Source: an uncultured Eubacteriales bacterium
Lineage (GTDB): Bacteria; Bacillota; Clostridia; Oscillospirales; Butyricicoccaceae
DNA length: 64,000 bases
Assembly (NCBI GenBank): GCA_934395135.1
Contig: CAKRRK010000002.1
Span: forward strand, 176,834 to 240,833
Direction of reading: 5' to 3'
The translations under genes were made by a program, and so were the position numbers. The notes beneath the pieces were generated by a model. The model worked only from the letters and a program-made list of their open reading frames with translations, searched no databases and had not been told where the DNA came from. Position 1 is the first letter of the stretch, and each line of letters opens with the position of its first letter. Below, one piece after another: positions 26,896 through 35,409 of this stretch.

Positions 26896-27906
26896 TTGCA
26901 AAAAAAGAAAAATTTCCTGGGCATCCGTGAAATTGCCAGCCTGGCAGGGGTATCCACCGCAACGGTTTCCAGAGTGCTGAATTCCCCCCAGGCCACCTCG
27001 GAAAAAACACGGAAAAAGGTAATGGAAATTATCCGGGAATATGATTATGTCCCCAACATGTCCGCGAAAGCGTTGTTTTCCGGTCAGTCCAATACCATCG
27101 CTCTGTTTGTTTTCGATATGTACAACCCCTTTTATATCAGTTTTATCAAGGAACTGAACCTCATCGCCCTGGAGCATAACTATATTCTCATCATATGTGA
27201 TGCGGCCGACGAGCCGGAACGGGAAGAAAAATATTATAATTTCTGCAAGAGCAACCGCTGCGCCGGCATTGTTTACTCCGCCGGTTCCACCCGAAAGTAT
27301 GTGGGCGGCAACGAATCCTACAACAACATTCCCATTGTCATTTTTGACCGTTCCCCGTTTCAGGATGCAAACTGTTACAGCATCAAATCCGACGATGACA
27401 AGGCGATGCAGCTGCTGACAGATTATCTTTACAAAATGAATCATCGAAAAATCGGTTTTATCGGAGCAAACGACGCCCTGGTTTCCGCCAAAGAGCGACT
27501 GCGCAGCTTCCACAAGCATATGAACCGGCTGGGCCTGGAAGTGCCGCCGCATTACATCAAAAGCGGCAACTTTACCGTGCAGAACGGCGTGGACGCCTTT
27601 GATTATTTCTACCCTATGTCCGACGCCCCCACCGCCATTATCGCGGCAAACGACCAGATCGCCCAGGGCTTTGTCTCCCGGGCACGCAGCCTGAACATTA
27701 ACATTCCGCAGGAATTTTCCGTCTGCGGCATTGACGGAGTGGATTACGATCCCTTCTATCCCCGCATTACCTCTGTCAAGCAAAACATCCGGGAAATGGC
27801 GGCCGCGGCGTTTGATTTCATCATCAACGCAGACAAAATTCCGGCTCCTGCCACCAAAGTGATTGACGTTACGCTGCGAATCGGCCAAACCTGTCAGAAA
27901 ATTTAA
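26896..27906 (+). CDS. LacI family transcriptional regulator
   Basis: 336 residues. The N-terminal helix-turn-helix with hinge (GIREIASLAGVSTATVSRVLN) is canonical, followed by a sugar-binding type I domain ending in FSVCGIDGVDYDPFYPRITSVKQ. The start is TTG at 26896 with GAGGTGAT upstream. It diverges from the sugar ABC/dehydrogenase operon and very likely represses it until the imported sugar or a product binds. Confidence 0.92.
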   Translation: MQKKKNFLGIREIASLAGVSTATVSRVLNSPQATSEKTRKKVMEIIREYDYVPNMSAKALFSGQSNTIALFVFDMYNPFYISFIKELNLIALEHNYILIICDAADEPEREEKYYNFCKSNRCAGIVYSAGSTRKYVGGNESYNNIPIVIFDRSPFQDANCYSIKSDDDKAMQLLTDYLYKMNHRKIGFIGANDALVSAKERLRSFHKHMNRLGLEVPPHYIKSGNFTVQNGVDAFDYFYPMSDAPTAIIAANDQIAQGFVSRARSLNINIPQEFSVCGIDGVDYDPFYPRITSVKQNIREMAAAAFDFIINADKIPAPATKVIDVTLRIGQTCQKI

Positions 27907-27920
27907 TCCATTCGGTACAA

Positions 27921-27956
27921 AAAAAGCAGACAGCCGAAATGCTGTCTGCTTTTTTG
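27921..27956 (+). terminator. Terminator between the two LacI genes
   Basis: A perfect stem of 14 bp (27921-27934 with 27941-27954) and T-run. The second LacI gene therefore needs its own promoter. Confidence 0.85.
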
Positions 27957-27996
27957 TTACATTTGTATAATTTTATAGGAATTTATCTTTCCCATC

Positions 27997-28025
27997 TTAA
28001 CATATTGGCGAAAACATGATATAGT
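27997..28025 (+). promoter_or_regulatory. Promoter of the second LacI gene
   Basis: TTAACA (27997-28002), 17 bp, TATAGT (28020-28025), with the ATG at 28060. GTTACA at 27956-27961 lies just upstream. Confidence 0.6.
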
Positions 28026-28059
28026 AATGTTATTATGTTGTCTTGAGGGAAGAATTTTT

Positions 28060-29073
28060 ATGAAAAACAATAAGTCTTTGGGCGTCCGTGAAATCGCAAA
28101 GCTCGCAGGAGTTTCTCCGGCGACGGTTTCCCGTGTGCTTAACACGCCCGAAATCACTTCTCCCCAAACCCAGGCAAAGGTGCTGAAAGTCATTGAGCAA
28201 TACGGCTATACGCCGACTTCCGCGCCGGCCACGGTCACTTACCAGGATTCCAGGCCCATCGCCATCTTTCTTTATGATTCCGCCTGTCCTTTTTACCGGG
28301 AACTGGTATATGAATTCAACACCCTCTGCTTTGACCAAAACTATCCTCCGCCCCTGGTGTTTTACGACACCCATGGAAATTTTTCCCGTGAAAGATACTA
28401 TTATGATTTCTGCAAAAGTGTTGGGGTTGCCGGCATCGTGTATACCACCGGCGCCTACCGGGAACGCATCAGCGACTTCGGCGGCGAACTTCCCATCGTT
28501 TTGCTGGACCGCCACTCGTTTCGGGACAAATCCTGTTACAACATCCGTTCCAACCATGAAAAGGGGATGGGCCTTCTTGTGGACCATCTTTACTCTCTGC
28601 ATCACCGGAAAATCGGTTTTGTCGACGGTTTAGAGGATGTCTGGATTACCAACCAACGGCATTACGGCTTTATTTCCGCCGTCAACCATGCTGGGCTGGA
28701 CATCCCTTCCAACTATATTTATACCGGCAACTTCACGTTTGAAAGCGGCATGCAGGCCTTTGATTACTTTTCCGCCCTGGACAACCCGCCTACCGCTGTT
28801 ATTTTTTCCAACGACCCAATGGCGCAGGGTTTTATCCTGCGGGCAAACGCGGCCGGCGTAGATATTCCACAACAGTTTTCCGTGTGCGGATACGACGCTT
28901 CTTCCCTGGATCACTTTTATCCCACCATCACATCTGTGCGGCAGGATACCAAGTCCATAGCGGCAGCGGCTCTCAGCCTGATTATGAGCAACTCCACCAC
29001 CGCGCCCATTGACCTGGTCTTTGACGTATCCCTTCGGGAGGGCGCCACCTGCCGGCGGCTGGAGCAGCCGTAG
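28060..29073 (+). CDS. LacI family transcriptional regulator, paralogue
   Basis: 337 residues from ATG 28060 (GAGGGA upstream). It resembles its upstream neighbour throughout: LGVREIAKLAGVSPATVSRVLN at the N-terminus, YYYDFCKSVGVAGIVYTTG, and FSVCGYDASSLDHFYPTITSVRQ near the end. Tandem duplication followed by divergence is the simplest explanation. It has its own promoter and terminator; its target may be the sugar operon or the convergent oxidoreductase gene. Confidence 0.92.
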   Translation: MKNNKSLGVREIAKLAGVSPATVSRVLNTPEITSPQTQAKVLKVIEQYGYTPTSAPATVTYQDSRPIAIFLYDSACPFYRELVYEFNTLCFDQNYPPPLVFYDTHGNFSRERYYYDFCKSVGVAGIVYTTGAYRERISDFGGELPIVLLDRHSFRDKSCYNIRSNHEKGMGLLVDHLYSLHHRKIGFVDGLEDVWITNQRHYGFISAVNHAGLDIPSNYIYTGNFTFESGMQAFDYFSALDNPPTAVIFSNDPMAQGFILRANAAGVDIPQQFSVCGYDASSLDHFYPTITSVRQDTKSIAAAALSLIMSNSTTAPIDLVFDVSLREGATCRRLEQP

Positions 29074-29117
29074 TCTTTTTCGCCGCCGGCCGCTCCATTC
29101 CTTTCTCCGGCCAACCC

Positions 29118-29155
29118 AGGACTCCCTCCAGCTCCGGAGGAAGTCCTTTCTTTTT
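29118..29155 (+). terminator. Terminator of the second LacI gene
   Basis: AGGACT...CCTCC pairs with GGAGG...AGTCCT around a short loop, followed by TTTCTTTTT. Confidence 0.7.
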
Positions 29156-29356
29156 CAGCATGTTCCAGAAAGGATTCTTCCCCTTCCTGCGCTGAACCCC
29201 GCGGACAAAACCGCCCGCCTCAGAAACGAGGGCTGGGTCCGCCGTGTTGTGAGCCGGTTCGCCGTACTGCCGTCCCTCCCATTTCGCGGCGCCGACGGCA
29301 CAAGATCATCCATTTGCGCTTCTCCCGCTTTTTCCGGCAGGCACCGCATCCGAAAG

Positions 29357-29391
29357 CAAAAAGCAGGTACCGAAAGGTCCCTGCTTTTTTA
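29357..29391 (-). terminator. Terminator of the OYE-type oxidoreductase gene
   Basis: Stem of about 14 bp with one bulge (AAAAGCAGG...CCTGCTTTT) around a GAAA loop, U-tract on the minus strand. 29074-29408 holds no gene. Confidence 0.75.
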
Positions 29392-29408
29392 TTCTTTCTT
29401 TGTGCGCG

Positions 29409-31337
29409 TTATACGTCAAGCGCCGTCACATAACCGTCTTCAATTGCGCTGAGGGCATTGCCCGGCTTTTTCGAGTCGCCAACAAACAAAATCTCGCAGC
29501 CGAGATCCTTAATCTCCTCTTCCAGCCCCTTCACTGCCCGCATACCAGCAGACATCAGGACATGGTCAAATTTGCCAAGCACTTTTTCCTCTCCGTCCAC
29601 AGACACCGTAATGGTGCCGTCTTCGTTGATGGATTTTACTGCTGTGCTGGTATAAACTTCCACTTTGTGTTCCTCCAGGGACATCAGCAGGAAGCGTTTC
29701 CAGTTGTCCGGCTCCTCTTTTACGATTTCCGGCATCATTTCAATGATGGTAACCGTATTGCCATGGGTTGCGAAATGGTTTGCCGTTTCGCCGCCAACCA
29801 GACCGCCGCCAATCACCGCAATATTGCCGTTTACGTCAAATTTGCCTTCCAGCGCGTCAGTAGCAAGACCGACAAACGGACGGTCTTTTCCAGGAATCGG
29901 CGGAACAAACGGGTTGCTGCCCATGGCGATGATAACGGTATCCGGCTTTTCCCGCTCCACAATTTCACGAGTAAGCTCGGTGTTGAGATGCACCGTTACG
30001 CCATCCCGTTCCATCCGCTGCGCCTGCCAGTTGATGAAGGATGCGATCTCACCCTTCCACGGCGGAATCGCCGCCAGGGAATACATGCCGCCCAGCCGAT
30101 CCTTCTTTTCAAACAATTCTACATCGTGTCCCTTCTGGGCTGCAACAATCGCCGCTTCGCAGCCGGAAGGACCGCCGCCTGCAATAAAGACTTTCTTTTT
30201 CTTTTCCGCCGGCTTTACAATAAATTCGCTTTCCCGAACCGTCCGTGGGTTGAGCACGCACTGACCTGCAAAGCCGGTGTCAATTTTGCCGCAGCAACCC
30301 TGGAGGCAGCCGATGCAGCGGATAATATCCTGATAATCCCCTTCTGCGGCCTTTTTCGGCAGATACGGATCCGCCAAAGACGCACGGCCCATATAGCAAG
30401 CGTCTGCCTTTCCGCTCTTGATAATCGCTTCCGCGATAAACGGGTCGTTGACACGGCCAACGGTGGTTACCGGAATGGTGTCTACAACCGTTTTAATGGC
30501 GGCCGCATAGTCGGAAATCCAGCCATGCCCCATCACTGCCGGCGGAACCTGCGTATACCAGCTTTCATATACGCCGACGGAAACGTTCAGAGAATCGATT
30601 CCCGCCTCCACAAGAAACGGCACAATGGTTTTGGTATCCTCAATGTTCAAGCCGCCCGGCACGCGTTCTTCGCCGGAAATCTTATAGTCAATGCCAAAGT
30701 CCTTGCCGCACTTTTTCCGGATGTTCTTGATGATTTCCACCGGAAAACGCACCCGGTTCACCAGGGTGCCGCCATACTTATCGGTTCTTTTGTTGGAATA
30801 ATAAGAAGTAAACTCGGTGACAAGATATCCATGCGCGCCATGAATCTGCACGCCGTCAAACCCCGCCTTCTTGGCGCGAAGCGCGGCGTCACCGAACTTT
30901 TCAATCATTTCGTCGACTTCTTCCGTGGTCATCTCATGCGGCATATCCTTTTTCACAGGACATGGGATCTTGGACGGCGCCCAAGGATCCGTTCCGGTAA
31001 TCCACTTCTGCGTCTGCCGGCCGCCGTGGAAAATCTGCGCATAAATCTTAGCGCCAGCCGCATGCACACGGTCGGTGAGTTCCTTGTGGGAAGGAATCTG
31101 CTCGTCGTTCCACAGGCCCGGGATGTACTGATACGTCCGGCCGGTGGGATCCACCGCATAATCTTCCGTAACAATGAGGCCCCAGCCGCCCTTGGCCTTT
31201 TCCTCATGGTAGGCGATAAATTTTTCCGTGGCTTTTCCGTCTTCGGTGCAACAGTTCATTACCATAGCGGAAACAATAAACCGGTTTTTGATTTCCACAC
31301 TGCCAAATTTGATTGGTTCGAAAACCTTCTTCAGCAT
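29409..31337 (-). CDS. NADH:flavin oxidoreductase, FadH/BaiCD-like
   Basis: 642 residues, three domains: N-terminal FMN TIM barrel of the old-yellow-enzyme type (GAHGYLVTEFTSYYSNKRTD, residues 1-350), a [4Fe-4S] cluster region (CIGCLQGCC...C near 335) and FAD/NAD(P) domains (GGGPSGCEAAI, GGGLVGGETANHF). This is the layout of 2,4-dienoyl-CoA reductase FadH and bile-acid BaiCD/BaiH reductases; the natural enone is unknown. I start it at 31337, where AAGGAGG lies seven bases upstream, not at the earlier frame start. A strong promoter with GTATAC boxes lies upstream. Confidence 0.9.
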   Translation of the reverse strand: MLKKVFEPIKFGSVEIKNRFIVSAMVMNCCTEDGKATEKFIAYHEEKAKGGWGLIVTEDYAVDPTGRTYQYIPGLWNDEQIPSHKELTDRVHAAGAKIYAQIFHGGRQTQKWITGTDPWAPSKIPCPVKKDMPHEMTTEEVDEMIEKFGDAALRAKKAGFDGVQIHGAHGYLVTEFTSYYSNKRTDKYGGTLVNRVRFPVEIIKNIRKKCGKDFGIDYKISGEERVPGGLNIEDTKTIVPFLVEAGIDSLNVSVGVYESWYTQVPPAVMGHGWISDYAAAIKTVVDTIPVTTVGRVNDPFIAEAIIKSGKADACYMGRASLADPYLPKKAAEGDYQDIIRCIGCLQGCCGKIDTGFAGQCVLNPRTVRESEFIVKPAEKKKKVFIAGGGPSGCEAAIVAAQKGHDVELFEKKDRLGGMYSLAAIPPWKGEIASFINWQAQRMERDGVTVHLNTELTREIVEREKPDTVIIAMGSNPFVPPIPGKDRPFVGLATDALEGKFDVNGNIAVIGGGLVGGETANHFATHGNTVTIIEMMPEIVKEEPDNWKRFLLMSLEEHKVEVYTSTAVKSINEDGTITVSVDGEEKVLGKFDHVLMSAGMRAVKGLEEEIKDLGCEILFVGDSKKPGNALSAIEDGYVTALDV

Positions 31338-31419
31338 GCTCTTTCCTCCTTGTATGTATAAAATTTTTACCATCGCAAACAACAGGTTCGCTGCCAAGGT
31401 ACCGCAGCTCACAGCAAAT

Positions 31420-31528
31420 GTATACTATCACATTTTATTGTATACGAATCTCTGTGTAACTTCAGTATACCGGACAATTAGGATCCCTGTCAAGGGCTGC
31501 GGCAGCCTTGTATCAGAAATTTGTATAC
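31420..31528. promoter_or_regulatory. Four palindromic GTATAC boxes
   Basis: GTATAC begins at 31420, 31440, 31465 and 31523 in the divergent region between the OYE gene and the GntR-LacI regulator. One overlaps the minus-strand -10 element. They are candidate operators for the adjacent regulator. Confidence 0.5.
31464..31493 (-). promoter_or_regulatory. Strong promoter of the OYE gene
   Basis: TTGACA (31488-31493), 18 bp, TATACT (31464-31469) on the minus strand; transcription start near 31457, with two GTATAC boxes just downstream. Confidence 0.7.
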
Positions 31529-31787
31529 TAGCACAAAATCCTACTATTTGATTTATATATTTATGCCGTTATGATGTATTATTGCTGTTTTTTTCACAAA
31601 GATCGTTCTCTTTGTGTCAATTCTTGCTGCTTGTCGTTTGTAAAGTTGTTTGCGTTTCCGCCTTCGGCTCCATCGGTTGTCCATGCGCCGTCCAGCCAGA
31701 AATTGTCTGTCAATTTTTTTCCAATTTCACAACATATCTTTTGCATATTTAATATATATTTCTATTTTATTTTGTAACATATGTGCA

Positions 31788-31816
31788 TTGTTTGATTTGT
31801 CTTTTATTTGTATAAT
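31788..31816 (+). promoter_or_regulatory. Promoter of the GntR-LacI regulator gene
   Basis: TTGTTT (31788-31793), 17 bp, TATAAT (31811-31816). The predicted start is near 31823, giving a leader of about 114 bases that contains an out-of-frame ATG with its own binding site. Confidence 0.65.
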
Positions 31817-31936
31817 TATAGAAGGGGAAAATATGACGAATACAGTTCTGAGCAAGTATAATTTGTATTGTTTTTTTGCCGGTGCATGCTTTCGTTTTGC
31901 ATTTTCCGCGTTTTCTATGTTTTTGGAGGTGACATC

Positions 31937-33055
31937 TTGGCTAACTTTAAATATTCCAAACTCGCAGACTGGCTCCGTGGCGAAATCGAAGGCGGAACCT
32001 TTTCCGCAGGCAGCAAAATTCCGACTGAGGTGGAACTCTCCAATCGGTTTTCCGCAAGCCGCCAAACGGTTCGGCAGGCACTGGCGCTACTGGAAAAGGA
32101 AAACTATCTGTTTAAAGTGCAGGGAAGCGGCACGTTTGTAAAAAAACGTGTGATTTCCAACAACCCGCTGCCCATCCACATTTCTTCGGGCAATTCCAAA
32201 ACCATCAATGTGATTATGAACGATCCCGGCAACTATATTTTCACCAATGTTCTGCGTGGCATCCATGACGCCCTGCATGAACATGGCTACACGATGAATC
32301 TTAATATTTCTTCCACCCATGTGTTTCAGGAACGACAGTCTTTGGAGTGCATCCTGAAAAATGGCTCCAACGGTCTGATCATTGAGCCGGCCCGTACCGG
32401 CCTGCCGTTGCTCAACCGCAGTCTGTTCCAGGAAATCAGCGAACGGATTCCCTGCGTTTTTATTCATGCGTCTTTTGCCGAGCTCAACATCCCTTCTGTT
32501 ACGGTGGATAATTTTAGTATTTTCGCAAAGCTGACCAAACTGCTCATTGACAAGGGGCATACCAAAATCGCCGCGTTCTGCAAATGCGACGAACAGACCA
32601 GCATTGAGCGCTATCAGGGCTATGCGGAAGAAATGATGAAAAACGGTTTGGAATTTAACGAAAAATACACTACCTGGTATACCTATGATACCTTTCCCTT
32701 CCTATTTACCGACAAAAACGCAACCAATGTATTAAACCGTATCAAAGACTGTACTGCGGTGCTTTGTCACAATGACCTGCTGGCAGGTTCTTTCATTCAG
32801 TTTTTGACACGCCACGGTATTTCCGTGCCCAACGACATTTCTGTGGTCGGCATTGACGATTATCTGGACTATTCCCCCGCCATTCCGCTGACAACTGCCA
32901 TCCACCCCAAAGAAAAACTTGGCCGCACCGCCGTGGAGATTCTGATGAAACGTATCAGCGGCGAATCCCAGGATTTAAATTGTACATTCGATATGGAGAT
33001 TGTCGAGCGTGCTTCTGTCCGTGATTTTACAAAACGCTCCTCGTACCATTTTTAA
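31937..33055 (+). CDS. GntR-type HTH fused to LacI-type sensor (AraR-like regulator)
   Basis: 372 residues. Residues 1-70 are a GntR winged helix (YSKLADWLRGEI, GSKIPTEVELSNRFSASRQTVRQAL, VQGSGTFV); from about residue 85 a LacI-like sugar-binding domain follows (INVIMNDPGNYIF, VVGIDDYLDYSPAIPLTT), as in AraR. The start is TTG at 31937 with a strong GGAGGTG. It diverges from the OYE gene and is the obvious candidate to bind the GTATAC boxes between them. Confidence 0.9.
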   Translation: MANFKYSKLADWLRGEIEGGTFSAGSKIPTEVELSNRFSASRQTVRQALALLEKENYLFKVQGSGTFVKKRVISNNPLPIHISSGNSKTINVIMNDPGNYIFTNVLRGIHDALHEHGYTMNLNISSTHVFQERQSLECILKNGSNGLIIEPARTGLPLLNRSLFQEISERIPCVFIHASFAELNIPSVTVDNFSIFAKLTKLLIDKGHTKIAAFCKCDEQTSIERYQGYAEEMMKNGLEFNEKYTTWYTYDTFPFLFTDKNATNVLNRIKDCTAVLCHNDLLAGSFIQFLTRHGISVPNDISVVGIDDYLDYSPAIPLTTAIHPKEKLGRTAVEILMKRISGESQDLNCTFDMEIVERASVRDFTKRSSYHF

Positions 33056-33085
33056 CCCATAAAACAACTCCCGCCACGGGCGGCC

Positions 33086-33097
33086 CTCATAAAACAG
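33086..33097 (+). repeat. Left inverted repeat of the mobile element
   Basis: CTCATAAAACAG, the exact reverse complement of 39224-39235. It lies 35 bases beyond the recombinase stop codon. Confidence 0.6.
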
Positions 33098-33132
33098 CAT
33101 AAGATTGTTTTCGTGAAACGGTATAGCTTCGG

Positions 33133-34834
33133 CTATGCCGTTTCTCCGTTTTGCAGGTCATTCAGCATGGCTGCGGGGAGTATTCCCACAAGGTCATAGG
33201 AAATATCAATCTGCTGTTCCCTATATCCCTTTGACTTATCCGGCGCGTGAACATACACAGCCTTTACCATATCATTGAGTATGGTTGGCGTTAATTCGTC
33301 CAAGTCGAGATACTTCCGCACTTTGCCGATAAATCTGTCAATGTTTTCTGCCTGTTCTTCCTGTTCGTTAATTTCTTCATTCAGTTGCAACAGCTTTTCC
33401 CGCAGTTCTTCCTGCTCCTGCTCGTAATCGTCAGAAAGCATTTGAAATCTGCTGTCAGATAATTTTCCGCCTACGTTGTCCTCGTAAATACGCTTGAACA
33501 GCCGGTCAAGTTCTTCTATCCGTCGTTCCGCTTGTGTCGCCTGCCGCCGCTTTGCCGCAAGTTCTTTCTTCGCTTCGGCTTTCTGCTTCGCTCCCATAGC
33601 TTTACGAAATTGTTCTTCATGGTTGGCTACACAGGAAATTACAAGCCGCAGATGTGTAAGCACACCCTGTTCCAGTACCACAGCGCGGATAAAATGCGTC
33701 GGGCAAACTTCTTTCCCTTTGAGCCTTGAAGTGGAGCAAACAAAGTGATCTTGTCTTGCTTCAAAGTTCCTGCTCGTGTAGTAATACAGCTTTTCGCCGC
33801 AATCGGCACAGCGCGCAATGCCGGAGAACATATTTGTTTTTCCTGTCCTCGTCGGGCGGCGTTTGTTCTTCCGTAATTCCTGTACCCGCGCCCATGTGTC
33901 GGCGTCAATAATCGCTTCATGGGTATTCTCAAACACAAGCCATTTTTCTTCGGGATTGTTGCAAGTCTTTTTGCTCTTGTAGGACTGCTTGTAGGTCTTG
34001 AAGTTTACCGTATGCCCCTGATACTCCGGACGCTCTAAAATGTCTGAGATTGTTTCAGACTTCCAGCGATAAGGATTATCCGGCAGCGCGTTCCTCGTTG
34101 CCCTGCCTGTCTGCTGAAAATGAATAGTCGGCGTTAAGACCTGTTCCTCTTTCAGAATACGGGCAATTTGTGTCGGACCGTAACCGTCCAGACAAAGGGC
34201 AAATATCCGCTTGACTACTTCGGCAGCTTCGGGATCGATAATCCCACCGCTTTTTGTTTTCAGTGTCTTTCATGTAGCCATAGGGCGGATTTGTGCAGAG
34301 GTGTTCCCCTGCTTCTCCTTTGGACTTCATCACAGCGCGTATCTTCTTGCTCGTGTCTTTCGCGTACCACTCGTTGATGATGTTCAAAAACGGGGTAAAA
34401 TCGCTATCCTGCTGGTTCGCGCTGTCAATGCCATTATTGATAGCGATAAACCGCACGCCCTTTTCCACAAACAGGACTTCGGTGTAAAAGCCTACTTTTA
34501 GATAATCTCGCCCAAGCCGCGACATATCCTTGACTATCAAGGTGGACACTTCACCGTTTTCGATTTTTTCCAAAAGCTCGCTCCAACTTGGACGGTTGAA
34601 GTTTGTCCCGGAATATCCGTCGTCTACGAAAAACAAGGGGTTTGAAAAATGATTTTCCTTTGCGTATTTACTTAAAATCGCCTTTTGATTTACAATGCTG
34701 TTGCTGTCGCCCGCCAGTTCGTCGTCGCGTGATAAACGGCAATAGAGGGCGGTGATTTTGCCAGACTGCCTTAACATACTTGCTGCTCCTTTCCTCGGCG
34801 GGCAGTCTGCCAATACAGGATTGCTTGTACCCAT
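33133..34834 (-). pseudogene. Large serine recombinase (TnpX-like), single frameshift
   Basis: Site-specific recombinase of about 567 residues if repaired. N-terminal resolvase domain with the catalytic Ser in ALYCRLSRDDE and DMSRLGRDYL; recombinase domain; zinc ribbon CADCGEKLYY with a second Cys pair; C-terminal coiled coil (EEQEELREKLLQLNEE). The frame is intact from 34834 to about 34242, where one extra base shifts it; the other frame runs without stops to 33133, including the start of the IDPEAAEVVKRIF segment. Start: ATG 34834 with AAGGAG; an internal ATG at 34777 also has a good site. Confidence 0.9.
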
Positions 34835-34835
34835 T

Positions 34836-35042
34836 TTAACGCTCCTTGTCTTTTTCATCAATAGGCGATTGCTCCATAAGCCGCAAAACTTTATGGGGCA
34901 GGCTTCTGCTTCCGTCGTAGCTTCCCGTAAAACGATAGAGTGTCCTGCCGGATTGAATTGTAACTTCGTGCGTCGGCAATTCTTGATACAGCGGATTTTT
35001 TACAACGATATGTCCGTCTTTGATTTTTCGTTGACCTTCCAT
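34836..35042 (-). CDS. TnpW-like small transposon protein
   Basis: 68 residues, ending two bases before the recombinase start. The pattern TLYRFTGSYDGSRSLPHKVLRLMEQ resembles the C-terminal motif of TnpW-type proteins that accompany TnpX-like recombinases (aromatic strand, then a helix with LxxKxxRL). Function is unknown. GGAAAGGAA precedes the ATG. Confidence 0.55.
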   Translation of the reverse strand: MEGQRKIKDGHIVVKNPLYQELPTHEVTIQSGRTLYRFTGSYDGSRSLPHKVLRLMEQSPIDEKDKER

Positions 35043-35359
35043 TCCTTTCCCGTCCTTTCCTTATTTTGAATAGGGAGCAAGCACAGCAAATGAGTACCCA
35101 TTTGCCGCTTGCTTCTTTCGCAGCAAGCATAGGAAAGGGGTACCCTTTCCGTAAAAATCCACGTTTTGACGCTATGCGTCGGACGGGGATTTTCTCTTGT
35201 TGGGATAGTCCCAACCCCTTGTGCGTCCTCTCATACAATATCCCGTTTGACAAACGGCTTTTGTTGCACTTTGCTCCTCACTTTATACACCACCGCACTT
35301 TCGATTTTGCCAAACGATTTAAGAAAGTTTTTCAAAAAAGGAACTCACGCTAAACAAAA
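35043..35359. other. Non-coding stretch upstream of the recombinase operon
   Basis: About 320 bases between the TnpW-like gene and the LysR terminator. Short palindromes are visible (GACGCTATGCGTC near 35169 and GGGATAGTCCC near 35200). The recombinase promoter should be here, but I cannot pick a convincing -35/-10 pair. Confidence 0.4.
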
Positions 35360-35401
35360 ACACATCTGTATGCAATCCACTTTGATTGAATACAGATGTG
35401 T
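35360..35401 (-). terminator. Terminator of the lysR gene
   Basis: A perfect 12-bp stem, ACACATCTGTAT (35360-35371) with ATACAGATGTGT (35390-35401), followed on the minus strand by TTTTTG. Confidence 0.8.
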
Positions 35402-35409
35402 CTTAATAT

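Noticed and set aside
26872..27888. 338-codon open frame on the - strand
   Set aside because: Antisense to the first LacI gene, which has a canonical helix-turn-helix and start signals.
29400..31361. 653-codon open frame on the + strand
   Set aside because: It is exactly antisense to the well-conserved OYE/FadH-type gene; its protein has no family features and is rich in Arg/His/Phe as expected from reverse reading.
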